This document shows positions 1-7,610 of a stretch of 37,066 bases of DNA, one piece after another. The position numbers and the translations under genes were made by a program. The first letter of the stretch is position 1; every line of letters begins with the position of its first letter. Source of the DNA: a virus. The notes under the pieces were generated by a model that made no database searches, was not told the DNA's origin, and saw only the letters and a list, made by a program, of their open reading frames with translations. The stretch spans positions 1 through 37,066 of the IMG/VR virus record IMGVR_UViG_3300020162_001995, one strand, 5' to 3'.

Positions 1-1
1 T

Positions 2-280
2 ATGTTAAATTTCATGCAACGAAACATTAAAAATGAGGTTGATGTTCTAAAGGAAGTTTTTTGTTTAATTGAGGGTTCTTATTCTTGTTGGATTTTTAAC
101 ATTAAAACTAAAAATTGTTTTTTATTAAAATGCAATTCGGATTTATATGCAAATATATATGATAATGATTTTTCAACAAAAGAAATTAATGGTTTTGAGC
201 TATTAAATGATGGTGAGATATATCAATTGACCAAAGAAGGTATAACTTCTGTGGCGTATTTCGACTGTAGTTTATATTGA
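2..280 (+). CDS. C-terminal part of a class II glutamine amidotransferase-like protein (left-truncated)
   Basis: The reading frame is open at the window edge, so the first ATG here is probably internal and the gene begins upstream. The visible 92 residues contain GSYSCWIFNIKTKN, then DFSTKEINGFELLNDGEIYQL and an ending in VAYFDCSLY. This order (a 'G-x-YS-x-W' strand, an 'FS' turn, then 'L-x-x-GEIY-x-L') recalls the C-terminal half of class II (Ntn-type) glutamine amidotransferase domains found in large T4-like phages. The catalytic N-terminal Cys would lie outside the window and cannot be checked. The gene stops directly against the stop codon of the convergent minus-strand gene. The family call is from memory of the motif pattern and is tentative. 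Confidence 0.45.
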   Translation: MLNFMQRNIKNEVDVLKEVFCLIEGSYSCWIFNIKTKNCFLLKCNSDLYANIYDNDFSTKEINGFELLNDGEIYQLTKEGITSVAYFDCSLY

Positions 281-946
281 TTAATAGTTAGATGATCTAA
301 AATCTTCATCATCTTTTCTAAAATCTGTACCCATGTCTCTGATTATATCTTCCCACTTACCCTTTAGTTCTTGTTTTTTCCAGTCTTGTTCTCTTTCATC
401 AGAGTCGTCAAATTCCGAATAGTCATCATCTTCGAAAGACTGAAGAACGTCTGGTTCTTTATCTGGATCAAAATCTTCAAACTTATCATCATCCATTTCT
501 TCTTCGCTAATAGCGTTTAGTTCTATCAATTTATCGTAAATTGATAGAGGTGATGCGGTGATAATCCCCTCTTCATCATTTGTTGAAGAGTTTACTCTTT
601 CTATAGCTTTTTTGATAGCGGATAAAATATCGACATCTTCCGTTACATTTGGAATATTTCTAAGAATTTCTCTAAGCTTTGGTCCAATATTCGTACTCAA
701 ATCTTCTGCTTTTACAACAACTTTTCTTTTAGGTTTTTCCTCTTGTTCTGTATCATTACCTTCTAAGTCAATATTTTCAGCATCATTATCCAAATCTCCC
801 GTATCTATGTCATTTTCCACACTTGATTCTATATCACCAGTGTTGTCTTTCTCGTTATCGTTCTCATCAGAAACACTATCTTTGAACTTTTTTAAAATTT
901 CTTCTCTATAGGATTCGAATATTGCTACTTGATCATTATTTCTCAT
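281..946 (-). CDS. Acidic late protein with a capsid-targeting-like N-terminus
   Basis: A 221-residue, very Asp/Glu-rich protein with long acidic low-complexity stretches at about residues 25-70 and 165-200 and a more ordered helical centre (KLREILRNIPNVTEDVDIL region). I do not recognise a family. Residues 8-19 (AIFESYREEILK) match the pattern shared by the other minus-strand late genes of this window ([ILN][FY]xx[YT]xxx[IVL]L), but with Lys in place of the expected cleavage-site Glu. It sits behind a late-type box (CTAAATAA, 957-964) and diverges from the glycosyltransferase gene. Inference: a late, possibly virion-associated or head-assembly protein. Highly acidic composition would also suit a scaffold or DNA-mimic role, but nothing proves this. 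Confidence 0.7.
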   Translation of the reverse strand: MRNNDQVAIFESYREEILKKFKDSVSDENDNEKDNTGDIESSVENDIDTGDLDNDAENIDLEGNDTEQEEKPKRKVVVKAEDLSTNIGPKLREILRNIPNVTEDVDILSAIKKAIERVNSSTNDEEGIITASPLSIYDKLIELNAISEEEMDDDKFEDFDPDKEPDVLQSFEDDDYSEFDDSDEREQDWKKQELKGKWEDIIRDMGTDFRKDDEDFRSSNY

Positions 947-951
947 ATTTG

Positions 952-964
952 TTGAATTATTTAG
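952..964 (-). promoter_or_regulatory. Late-type promoter (CTAAATAATTCAA) for the acidic protein gene
   Basis: Read on the minus strand, CTAAATAA (957-964) is followed by TTCAA. The identical 13-mer CTAAATAATTCAA lies in front of the gp15 gene at 16211-16223. It is one base different from the T4 late core in positions 1-2 (TATAAATA). It overlaps the -35 hexamer of the divergent early promoter. Confidence 0.5.
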
Positions 965-979
965 TTTTTGGGTTACAAT
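952..979 (+). promoter_or_regulatory. Early-type promoter for the glycosyltransferase gene
   Basis: TTGAAT at 952-957, 16 bases, TACAAT at 974-979, then 7 bases to the ATG at 987. This is the same geometry as at nine other genes in the window, so transcription should start at or just before the start codon. Confidence 0.6.
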
Positions 980-986
980 AATCTCA

Positions 987-1670
987 ATGAAAATTGTAGC
1001 TTGTAGTATAACCAGAGAACATGATCCTTGTCAAACAAAAATTTTTAAAACTTTTCAAAAAATAAACCAATACCACCCTTCTAAAAAAATAGAATTAAAA
1101 TTAAAATGTGGTAACTTCACCATGGGGTTGAGTGAATATTATAATAATTGTATTGACAATTACGCTGAAAGTTGCGACTATATGGTTCTTGTTCACGATG
1201 ACGTTGAATTTATTAATATGGATTTACATTACCAAATAGAGAAATCTATGGAATTTTACGATATAGTAGGTGTCGCTGGATGCTCCAACCCAAAAATTGG
1301 GGATACGAATCTTTGGCATTTGATGAGCGAGAAGCAAAATTTAAAAGGATTTGCGGGGCATAACTGTAAGGAAACGTTGAACGAATACTATATTACTGCT
1401 TTTGGGGCATCTCCATCTAGAGTTGCCATGATAGATGGCGTTTTTATGGTTATTAAGTGTGATAAAATTTTAAAAACAAAAACTAGGTTTGATGAGAGTT
1501 TCAAATTCCATCATTATGATCTGGATTTTAGTCTTTCTAGTAATTTGAATAGGTTAAAAATTGGTGTTTGGCCGATACTAATCGATCATTCATCGCCAGG
1601 TCTAAGATCATTTAATGAGAGTTGGAAAACTTCAAACGAATATTTTAAACAAAAATGGATAAAGAAATAA
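987..1670 (+). CDS. Family 2-like glycosyltransferase
   Basis: A 227-residue GT-A-fold glycosyltransferase that would transfer a sugar from a nucleotide-sugar donor, perhaps to modified phage DNA, a virion protein or host surface glycan. Visible features are an N-terminal beta strand (MKIVACSITR), the acidic donor/metal motif in YMVLVHDDVEF (about residues 66-76), a glycine/Trp segment (GVAGCSNP...LWHL) and a C-terminal IDGVFMVIK...FDESFKFHHYDLDFSL block typical of GT2 enzymes, where the acidic residues include the catalytic base. Start is the ATG 7 bases after an early-type -10. Its end overlaps the helicase start by 16 bases, so the two are co-transcribed. The acceptor cannot be told from sequence. 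Confidence 0.8.
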   Translation: MKIVACSITREHDPCQTKIFKTFQKINQYHPSKKIELKLKCGNFTMGLSEYYNNCIDNYAESCDYMVLVHDDVEFINMDLHYQIEKSMEFYDIVGVAGCSNPKIGDTNLWHLMSEKQNLKGFAGHNCKETLNEYYITAFGASPSRVAMIDGVFMVIKCDKILKTKTRFDESFKFHHYDLDFSLSSNLNRLKIGVWPILIDHSSPGLRSFNESWKTSNEYFKQKWIKK

Positions 1671-2992
1671 CAAAAATAGATTTGGACTTTTATGAAAAAG
1701 TCGTAATATATAATTGCCTGTTCAACTCTGAATATTTGGCATCTGTAATAGATCATTTGAATGTTGATTTATTTTCTGATAAAGATATTAAATCGAGTAT
1801 AGGTATTATAAAAGATTTCTATTTAAAACGTAGTGAAATTCCTACAATTACTGAAATTAAAACATATTTAAATGATCCAGATCTTAAACAATCTTTTAAA
1901 AACGTTTTAACCAAATTGGACGAATTAGACAATGTTAAATTTAACAGAGATGAGCTTTATGAAAATACTGAAATATTTCTAAAAGAAAAATCCGTATATA
2001 AAGTTTTATTAGAAGCTGCTCAGAAAATAGATAACAATAAATTAGACTCTTCCGATCTTTTAATGAAGATGGAAAAGGCTGTTAGTATAAATCTTTCAAA
2101 TTCCATGGGTTTGAGTTTATTGGACGATGTTGATTATTTCATTACAGAAATGTCGAAAAATGAATCCAAAATATCCAGTGGGTGGAAATGGCTGGATAAT
2201 AAAATAAGTGGTGGGTTCGCTGAGAACGGTAGAGCATTATACGTTTTTATAGGTGAAACGAATGTTGGTAAGTCTATATTTTTAGGGAATGTTGCCGCAA
2301 ACGTTGCAATGCAAGGAAAAACGGCACTTGTCATATCTCTAGAAATGTCGGAGATAATGTATGGAATGAGATTTGCATCCAATTTGACCAAGATACCGAT
2401 GTTTGAATTGAAGAAAGACGTATCTATTTTAAGAAATGAATTATTAGATTTGAAGACTAAAAATAAAAAATCTAAAATTTTAATTAAAGAATTCCCACCA
2501 TCAACGTTATCCACTTTCCAAGTTTCAGCATATATCAAAAAGTTGCAACAAAATGGTATAAAAGTGGATTGTTTAGTATTGGATTATTTAAATTTGATGG
2601 ATAGTTCCAAGGGTACTAATATGTATGAAAGGATCAAATACATATCAGAACAATTGAGAGCTATTTCTTACAAATATAGCATACCTGTCATTACAGCTTC
2701 TCAAATTAATAGATCTGGTTATAATTCATCAAATCCTAGTTTGGAAACAATATCCGAGGGTATTAGCTTGGCGAATACCGCCGATTGTATTTTCAATATA
2801 TGGCAATCGGATGAGGATAAAGACATGGGTGTTATAAACATGGGTATAGCTAAAAATCGCTTTGGTCCGAATTTCGGATCTACTATATTAAAAATTGATT
2901 ATACCACACTCACTTTGGAAGAGGATGATTTGAGAAACGACACTAGCGAGTTGGCAGAATTTAGTAAATCAATAAAAGAACTTGAAGATTAA
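1655..2992 (+). CDS. 41: Replicative DNA helicase, T4 gp41 / DnaB type
   Basis: A 445-residue RecA-fold hexameric helicase that unwinds the replication fork 5' to 3' and works with the primase encoded at 8127. The N-terminal ~160 residues are helical, as in DnaB-like helicases. Walker A is GETNVGKS (200-207), followed by the ISLEMSE block (228-234). Walker B lies in CLVLDYLNLM (306-315) and the switch/sensor motif is TASQINR (348-354). Length is close to T4 gp41 (475 residues). Translation starts at an ATG that overlaps the end of the glycosyltransferase gene. Confidence 0.93.
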   Translation: MDKEITKIDLDFYEKVVIYNCLFNSEYLASVIDHLNVDLFSDKDIKSSIGIIKDFYLKRSEIPTITEIKTYLNDPDLKQSFKNVLTKLDELDNVKFNRDELYENTEIFLKEKSVYKVLLEAAQKIDNNKLDSSDLLMKMEKAVSINLSNSMGLSLLDDVDYFITEMSKNESKISSGWKWLDNKISGGFAENGRALYVFIGETNVGKSIFLGNVAANVAMQGKTALVISLEMSEIMYGMRFASNLTKIPMFELKKDVSILRNELLDLKTKNKKSKILIKEFPPSTLSTFQVSAYIKKLQQNGIKVDCLVLDYLNLMDSSKGTNMYERIKYISEQLRAISYKYSIPVITASQINRSGYNSSNPSLETISEGISLANTADCIFNIWQSDEDKDMGVINMGIAKNRFGPNFGSTILKIDYTTLTLEEDDLRNDTSELAEFSKSIKELED

Positions 2993-3029
2993 AAATATAT
3001 TGATAAATTATATATAACAATATAAACAA

Positions 3030-3947
3030 ATGGATAATATTAAAAAGATACACGTATTTACACATGCAGATTTGGACGGAAGTGCTTCTTATTTGGTATT
3101 ATCTTGGTATATGTGGAATAGTCCAACATATGTTTTATGTACACATGATTCGTTGAGATCTACGGTGTCGAAATGGTTGTTGAAAAATAAAATAGAAGAT
3201 TACGATGCTGTTTATTTTTTAGGTTTGGATACTTGCGATATATGTGATTTGATAGATTATAAAAAAGTATATGTATTGGATCATCATCAAGAGGCTAACA
3301 GGTGTAAAGATCTTTATAAGAATTTGAACATTGAACTTTTTGAATATGGTTCTAGTGTTTTGGGTGTATATAGATATTTTAAAAATAAATATCAAGATAG
3401 AAAAATAACGGCAAATCAAAGAAAATTTGTAGCTTTGGTGGATGATTACATTTCTTATAGACTTTTAGAAAAGGATTTATCTATTGGATTGAATATGTTA
3501 TACTGGAATTATCAAGGGGATAAACTTCAAAAGTTGAAAAAAGATTTTAACGATGGCTTCTCTCATCTTTCAGATGATCAAATTAAGATAATTGATTTCT
3601 ATAAACAAAAAATACATAAAATAGTACAGGATGCCGATTTTTATGTTGGCGATTTTAAAATTCAAGGAGTTTTTAGAAAAATCATAGCTACTTTTGCGGA
3701 TACTTGTGTCAATGAGGTTGCTTCAGAATTGACAAATATGGGATATGAAATCGCTGTGATCGTGAATACCAAAACTCAAAAGGTGAGTTTTAGGAAAAAT
3801 CATTTTTCCAATGTTGATTTACCGAAAATAGCTAAAACTTTAGCCGATGGTGGGGGTTATAAAAACATGGCTGGTGGATTACTTAATGATAAATTTATGA
3901 ATTTTACAAAACTTTTAAAAAAACATGACATTGGAAAAAGAATATAA
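3030..3947 (+). CDS. DHH-family phosphoesterase (NrnA/RecJ-like)
   Basis: A 305-residue DHH/DHHA1 enzyme; family members hydrolyse short oligonucleotides, ssDNA or cyclic dinucleotides with two metal ions. The motifs are HADLDG (12-17), LGLDTCD (64-70), the signature VLDHHQE (82-88), a middle acidic motif at LVDDYIS, and a C-terminal DHHA1 nucleic-acid/nucleotide-binding glycine loop ADGGGYKNMAGG. The size matches NrnA-like oligoribonucleases rather than full RecJ. It lies between helicase and ssDNA-binding protein genes, so a role in nucleotide salvage or DNA replication clean-up is plausible. An alternative is degradation of a cyclic-dinucleotide defence signal. A weak -35/-10 pair (TTGATA at 3000, TATAAA at 3021) precedes it. 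Confidence 0.88.
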   Translation: MDNIKKIHVFTHADLDGSASYLVLSWYMWNSPTYVLCTHDSLRSTVSKWLLKNKIEDYDAVYFLGLDTCDICDLIDYKKVYVLDHHQEANRCKDLYKNLNIELFEYGSSVLGVYRYFKNKYQDRKITANQRKFVALVDDYISYRLLEKDLSIGLNMLYWNYQGDKLQKLKKDFNDGFSHLSDDQIKIIDFYKQKIHKIVQDADFYVGDFKIQGVFRKIIATFADTCVNEVASELTNMGYEIAVIVNTKTQKVSFRKNHFSNVDLPKIAKTLADGGGYKNMAGGLLNDKFMNFTKLLKKHDIGKRI

Positions 3948-4209
3948 AGAGATTGAACATATTTTCAACTCCTTTTGTAGTTTTATGTGTATCATAAACA
4001 ACAAGAAGATGAATTATGCTTCTATTTTACTTTTATACATACAAGATAAAAAAATAAGAGAATTTTTTAAGATGCTACATAATGTTGATAATGATATGTC
4101 TGCTGTTAAGATTTTTTTAGAACAAGATCCGAGTCTTCATAAATCGAAATATATTATGAAGTTTATAAATAACAAAAAAAATAAAAAAATTCTAGAAGCT
4201 TTAAAGTGA
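3925..4209 (+). CDS. Unknown small protein between DHH enzyme and putative helicase loader
   Basis: A 94-residue, Lys/Ile/Asn-rich, predominantly helical protein that starts inside the end of the DHH gene (23-base overlap) and overlaps the next gene by 4 bases, so it is clearly part of the operon. I recognise no family. In T4 the corresponding place (between 59 and 32) holds gene 33, the late-transcription co-activator, and the segment KKMNYASILLLYIQDKKI faintly recalls the gp33 helix. There is no terminal clamp-binding tail, so I do not call it gp33. Confidence 0.65.
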   Translation: MTLEKEYKEIEHIFNSFCSFMCIINNKKMNYASILLLYIQDKKIREFFKMLHNVDNDMSAVKIFLEQDPSLHKSKYIMKFINNKKNKKILEALK

Positions 4210-4856
4210 AAGATATAGAAGATATATATAACACTCACTTACGTATAAGTAGGAGTAAAAAAAATCTACCTTTTACTTTGAAAAAAGATTTTTCGAAGAT
4301 AGAAGAACATGAAAAATATGCTGTCTTGTTGAAATTGAAAAATTTCTTTGAAAGAAATTCCTATGTTAACATGAGTGATTTCATGGAAGCTCCCTACATT
4401 GTGTATGAGGACGAAAGTTATTTTGATTTGGATTTTTATTTAACACAAAAAGCTGTTAAGAGCTATAATCTATATAGAAGAAAAAAGACATATTCTGAAC
4501 CAGATTCTGAAATTCAAAAGAAAGCTGTAACTGATGGGCTTATGTTTATCTACAGATTTTGCAAGGATCATGATTTAAATATTGAAGAATATTTCCACCA
4601 TAAAAACGGTGCTATCAATACTATTTTTTTACACTTGAAACAGAAAAATATATCTATTTATAACTGTTTAGCTTATGAAAATTTTCAAACAATATTGAAC
4701 CAAAACAATTATGAATTGTTAGAATTTATGCTTGGAGATGTAATCTCTAAAATTTCTATTTTTAGGACAAAATTTTACATATCAAAGTCTTGTAAAAAAA
4801 TTTCAATCGAAGGTCTAAAAATAATAAAAGAAAAGCTTGCAAAAGAAAAAAAATAA
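4206..4856 (+). CDS. Possible helicase loader, T4 gp59-like
   Basis: A 216-residue, mostly helical basic protein. T4 gp59 (217 residues) loads gp41 onto gp32-coated forked DNA and is encoded just before gene 32. This gene has the same length and the same place, directly upstream of gp32. The C-terminal half (EEYFHHKNGAINTIFLHL, then KNISIYNCLAYENFQTIL) resembles the gp59 pattern of a hydrophobic helix followed by an 'IS-x-[YE]-x-x-[LC]' turn. The N-terminal half shows no convincing match by eye. The identification rests mainly on synteny and length; structure prediction against gp59 would decide it. Confidence 0.5.
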   Translation: MKDIEDIYNTHLRISRSKKNLPFTLKKDFSKIEEHEKYAVLLKLKNFFERNSYVNMSDFMEAPYIVYEDESYFDLDFYLTQKAVKSYNLYRRKKTYSEPDSEIQKKAVTDGLMFIYRFCKDHDLNIEEYFHHKNGAINTIFLHLKQKNISIYNCLAYENFQTILNQNNYELLEFMLGDVISKISIFRTKFYISKSCKKISIEGLKIIKEKLAKEKK

Positions 4857-4864
4857 CGTAATAT
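4837..4864 (+). promoter_or_regulatory. Candidate early-type promoter for gp32
   Basis: TTGCAA at 4837-4842, 16 bases, TAATAT at 4859-4864, with the ATG at 4876. The 16-base spacing is as in the other early-type promoters, but the gap to the start codon is 11 rather than 4-8 bases and the -35 lies within the upstream coding sequence, so this is weaker. Confidence 0.4.
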
Positions 4865-4875
4865 CTAAAAAGTAT

Positions 4876-5739
4876 ATGAATACATACACCAACAAAATGT
4901 TCAACAGCATCAAAGACGCACTGCAAAAAAATTCAACTCAATCGAGTGGAAGAAACATTCTCAAGTTTGAGAAAGACAAGACGTATACCATTCGTCTCAT
5001 TCCTAATATCAATAATCCAGAGAAGACATTCTTCCACTATTACACATATGACTGGACTTCTTATGGTAATGGTCAATACACCACCGCATTGTCTCCAGCA
5101 ACCTTTGGTCAAAAGTGCGTGATTACAGATACAAAGTATCGTTTATTGAGGAATGGTTCAGATGAGGAAAAGCAAAAGGCTGATTTGCTCAGAAGGAATG
5201 AACGTTGGCTCGTAAATGCATATGTAGTGGACGATCCTACCAATCCTGACAATAATGGATGTGTCAAGATTATGCGTTATGGTAAACAGTTGCATAAGAT
5301 TATTTCTGATGCTATTGATGGTGAGGGTTCTGAGGATTATGGCGCTAGGATTTTCGATCTATCTGAAAATGGCGTTAACTTGAAGGTTAAGTGTGAACAG
5401 CAAGGTGATTACATTACATATGTCTCTTCTAAGTTTAGTTTACCTAGAAAGATTGAAGGTCTTGATGACGCTAAGGCTGAAAAGTTATACTCTTCGATTT
5501 TTGATTTGGAGTCTATCGTACCAACCAAATCTAATGAGGAGTTGGTTGCTGTTTTGGATGAGCATTTTTTCGCAAAGCCAACTCTTATTTCAGAGAAAAA
5601 AGTTGTTAGTTTCTCTGAAGAGGAATCTTCTTCAAATACATCCAATTTGATCGATAATCAAAAGATTACTACATTGGAATCTTTGAACGATGACGATGAT
5701 GATGAAAATTTGAAAAAGCTCATTGCGGATTTAGATTAA
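4876..5739 (+). CDS. 32: Single-stranded DNA-binding protein, T4 gp32-like
   Basis: Coats ssDNA at forks and organises replication, recombination and repair. The 287 residues follow the gp32 plan: a short basic N-terminus, an OB-fold core (GRNILKFEKDKTYTIRLIP; FFHYYTYDW; RRNERWLVNAYVVDDPTNPD; CVKIMRYGKQLHKII) and an acidic C-terminal tail ending DDDDDENLKKLIADLD, which in T4 recruits partner proteins. The T4 zinc ligands (His plus three Cys) are not conserved: only FGQKC keeps a Cys. Start chosen at ATG 4876; ATG 4897 (MFNSIKDALQ) is also possible and closer to typical gp32 N-termini. Codon choice in the first third is noticeably richer in C/G-ending codons than neighbours, as expected for a very abundant protein. 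A strong hairpin follows the gene at once. Confidence 0.9.
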   Translation: MNTYTNKMFNSIKDALQKNSTQSSGRNILKFEKDKTYTIRLIPNINNPEKTFFHYYTYDWTSYGNGQYTTALSPATFGQKCVITDTKYRLLRNGSDEEKQKADLLRRNERWLVNAYVVDDPTNPDNNGCVKIMRYGKQLHKIISDAIDGEGSEDYGARIFDLSENGVNLKVKCEQQGDYITYVSSKFSLPRKIEGLDDAKAEKLYSSIFDLESIVPTKSNEELVAVLDEHFFAKPTLISEKKVVSFSEEESSSNTSNLIDNQKITTLESLNDDDDDENLKKLIADLD

Positions 5740-5740
5740 T

Positions 5741-6217
5741 ATGAATTTTGATTCAATAGTTCCAGAGGGTGATTTGCCCCCCAATCACCCTCTGGTTTTG
5801 GAGGCTTTAAAGGGTATAATATCTGGTCCGATTTCTGAATTACGTCAGAAAGTTGACAAGAATATTACTGAAGAAACTAGTCAAGCTGGACTTAGGAGCG
5901 GTAAAATAGATTATGAAAATATTTTACCAAACTTTAATTCTAATAATAATATTAATATTATACCCAATAGGGAATATAATAACACTGCGAATAATGTCCT
6001 TGAGACTTTGGTTTCTTCTCAAAAACATAATGTTTTACAAAACAATAATGTAGAAATTCGCAACCACTCTTCTCCAGAAAAGGAATATGATGATCCAGAT
6101 CAAATGCAACTTCCTTTATTTAAGCCTACTGAAATGTCGGATTTATATTCTAAAATGTTTGATTTGGAGAGAAAACTTGATACTATTATAAAGTATGTCA
6201 AACCAAATAAAAATTAA
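5741..6217 (+). CDS. Unknown Asn-rich protein with a beta-clamp-binding-like motif
   Basis: A 158-residue protein, with no family recognised. The N-terminal 30 residues contain EGDLPPNHPLVLEALKGI, the middle is an Asn-rich likely disordered linker (residues 60-110), and the C-terminus is a predicted coiled coil (EMSDLYSKMFDLERKLDTII). Between them, at 121-127, is QMQLPLF, whose last five residues fit the QL-x-LF clamp-binding consensus. It begins two bases after the gp32 stop and overlaps the sliding clamp gene by 23 bases. A replication or late-transcription adaptor that binds the clamp is a reasonable guess only. Confidence 0.65.
   Translation: MNFDSIVPEGDLPPNHPLVLEALKGIISGPISELRQKVDKNITEETSQAGLRSGKIDYENILPNFNSNNNINIIPNREYNNTANNVLETLVSSQKHNVLQNNNVEIRNHSSPEKEYDDPDQMQLPLFKPTEMSDLYSKMFDLERKLDTIIKYVKPNKN
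5762..5795 (+). terminator. 13-bp perfect hairpin just downstream of gp32
   Basis: CCAGAGGGTGATT (5762-5774) pairs perfectly with AATCACCCTCTGG (5783-5795) around an 8-base loop TGCCCCCC, followed by TTTTG. It is by far the most GC-rich inverted repeat in the window and starts 22 bases after the gp32 stop codon, inside the first codons of the next gene. It could be a partial terminator or attenuator, or an mRNA 3'-end stabiliser, setting gp32 expression above that of downstream genes. Confidence 0.7.
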
Positions 6218-6935
6218 AAATAAAATATCTTTTGTAAAAAATTTTTTATCTCCCATTTGTAAAGTTTCCGATTCAGCCGTTTTGGAAATTGAAAATGGTG
6301 TTATAAAGGCTTTGGTCTGTACTTCTGACAATTCTATCATTTTTCATAATACCCATGCTATAGAATCTTCTAGTGAAGATTTGGTTGTTTTAAATTGTTC
6401 AGACTTGAAAAAGTTAATTCGTGCTTTGGATACTATAGTTTCTAAAAATGAAATTATGTTTACTTTGGAAGAAAATAATATTTCTTATAATGATTCAAAG
6501 ATTAAATTTAAATATCATCTTTTAGAAAATGATATTATCAAAAAACCTAAAATTAGTTTAAAAAAATTAGAAAGTATGGATGCTCTCTCATCTTTTGTTA
6601 TCACTAAAGATTCTTTAAAGGAGCTTGTTAGGGGGTCCGTTTTTAGTTCAGATTCGAATAAATTCTATTTAAATAGTGAAAATAACGGAGTTTTTGCTGA
6701 GTTGACAGATAAGACTAGAAACAATATAGACACTATAACAATGCAAGTTTCTGATAGTTTTGATGGAAATTCTTTTGAAGCGTTGCCTTTGAATTTTGAA
6801 ATTTTTAGAATTATGGAAATTGGTGATTCTAATGATATAATTGTTAAAATTAATAGTAAATTAGGAATTGTATTATTCGAGATTTGTAATAATTATAATA
6901 AGATGTTATACATTATGTCATCTTTAATAAAATGA
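6195..6935 (+). CDS. 45: Sliding clamp, T4 gp45 / PCNA-like
   Basis: A 246-residue protein with a two-domain beta-rich layout like gp45 (228 residues): an opening FVKNFLSPICKVSDSAVLEIENGVIKALVCTSDNSII, the IYDL-equivalent VVLNCSDLKKLIRAL, then a second domain starting FVITKDSLKELVRGSVFS and running through NFEIFRIME...IIVKINSKLGIVLFEI. This is how T4-like clamps read: 'ALLKNFA-x-IN..' then '..L-x-x-FL' then 'L-x-x-LLR'. It encircles DNA as a trimer, tethers the polymerase, and in T4 also activates late promoters, which fits the late boxes seen here. It overlaps both flanking genes by a few bases. Confidence 0.75.
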   Translation: MSNQIKIKNKISFVKNFLSPICKVSDSAVLEIENGVIKALVCTSDNSIIFHNTHAIESSSEDLVVLNCSDLKKLIRALDTIVSKNEIMFTLEENNISYNDSKIKFKYHLLENDIIKKPKISLKKLESMDALSSFVITKDSLKELVRGSVFSSDSNKFYLNSENNGVFAELTDKTRNNIDTITMQVSDSFDGNSFEALPLNFEIFRIMEIGDSNDIIVKINSKLGIVLFEICNNYNKMLYIMSSLIK

Positions 6936-7312
6936 AAAAAAACAAAAATTCGATTAAAACTCCTAGTTATTTCATAAAACGTTTAAAAGACTCTGGTTTC
7001 ATAGTTTGGAAAATTTTTGACGATTATGGTGTCCATGATCCTAGATGTTGGACTGTTTTAGTAGACCCTAAAGGAGCCTCCGTATATATCACATGTTTTT
7101 TAAATAAAGAGTTTTTTGGTGATGTTATGTTTGAGTTAAGTGACGGTGGGCAAAAGTTTTTAAAAAATTTTTCTATTAAAACTGAAAGCTTGGAAGTTAT
7201 CATTACCCACTTAATAAGTGCTGGTGTGAAAAACGATGCTGGAAATAGTCCATTTAGAAAAGATAAATATTCATATCATGAGTCAACAGAGGGGCAAAAA
7301 GAAAGATCCTAG
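6932..7312 (+). CDS. Conserved phage protein of unknown function
   Basis: A 126-residue alpha/beta protein. The block KTPSYFIKRLKDSGFIVWKIFDDYG, then HDPRCWTVLVDP, VYITCFLN and FELSDGGQKF looks like a compact conserved domain, and I have the impression of similar proteins next to the clamp in other large T4-like phages, but I cannot name it. The C-terminal 20 residues are charged and probably flexible. It is coupled to the clamp gene by an ATGA overlap and overlaps the following gene. Confidence 0.65.
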   Translation: MKKNKNSIKTPSYFIKRLKDSGFIVWKIFDDYGVHDPRCWTVLVDPKGASVYITCFLNKEFFGDVMFELSDGGQKFLKNFSIKTESLEVIITHLISAGVKNDAGNSPFRKDKYSYHESTEGQKERS

Positions 7313-7610
7313 AATATTTCTTGGAAAAGAAAAGGAAAAATTGTCTTCTCTAGACAAAGCTCAGATAAATGAACTTTTATCTGAGTCTATTAGTAGTTAT
7401 GTATCCAAGGTCGCTAAAGAGGTTAAGAACACTGATGATATGGTTTCACTATTGAATGGATACATAACTGAATTTTTGGAAGCTTTTTTATTATTCGGAT
7501 ATGATATAAAAGGCACTCCGCTTTGTATTCATTATGCGAGAAATCAAAAAGATGCTGATGCTTTGAATTGCTTGGTGAATAAAGCATTGTTTAATAAAAT
7601 GAATGAATAG
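7278..7610 (+). CDS. Unknown small replication-block protein
   Basis: A 110-residue protein from the ATG at 7278 (MSQQRGKKKDPRIFLG); a longer frame from 7236 would add 14 residues inside the upstream gene and is less likely. The N-terminus is basic and the rest is helical (QINELLSESISSYVSKVAKEV; VSLLNGYITEFLEAFLLFGYDI). No family is recognised. It overlaps both neighbours (35 bases upstream, 8 bases downstream), so it is translated as part of the clamp operon. Confidence 0.65.
   Translation: MSQQRGKKKDPRIFLGKEKEKLSSLDKAQINELLSESISSYVSKVAKEVKNTDDMVSLLNGYITEFLEAFLLFGYDIKGTPLCIHYARNQKDADALNCLVNKALFNKMNE

Noticed and set aside
558-911. Plus-strand ORF of 117 residues
   Set aside because: It is Ser/Phe/Leu-rich antisense of the acidic late gene, whose frame has normal codon use, a promoter and a plausible leader.
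3925-4209. Assignment as late-transcription co-activator gp33
   Set aside because: Position fits T4 gene order, but no C-terminal clamp-binding tail or convincing gp33 pattern is visible.
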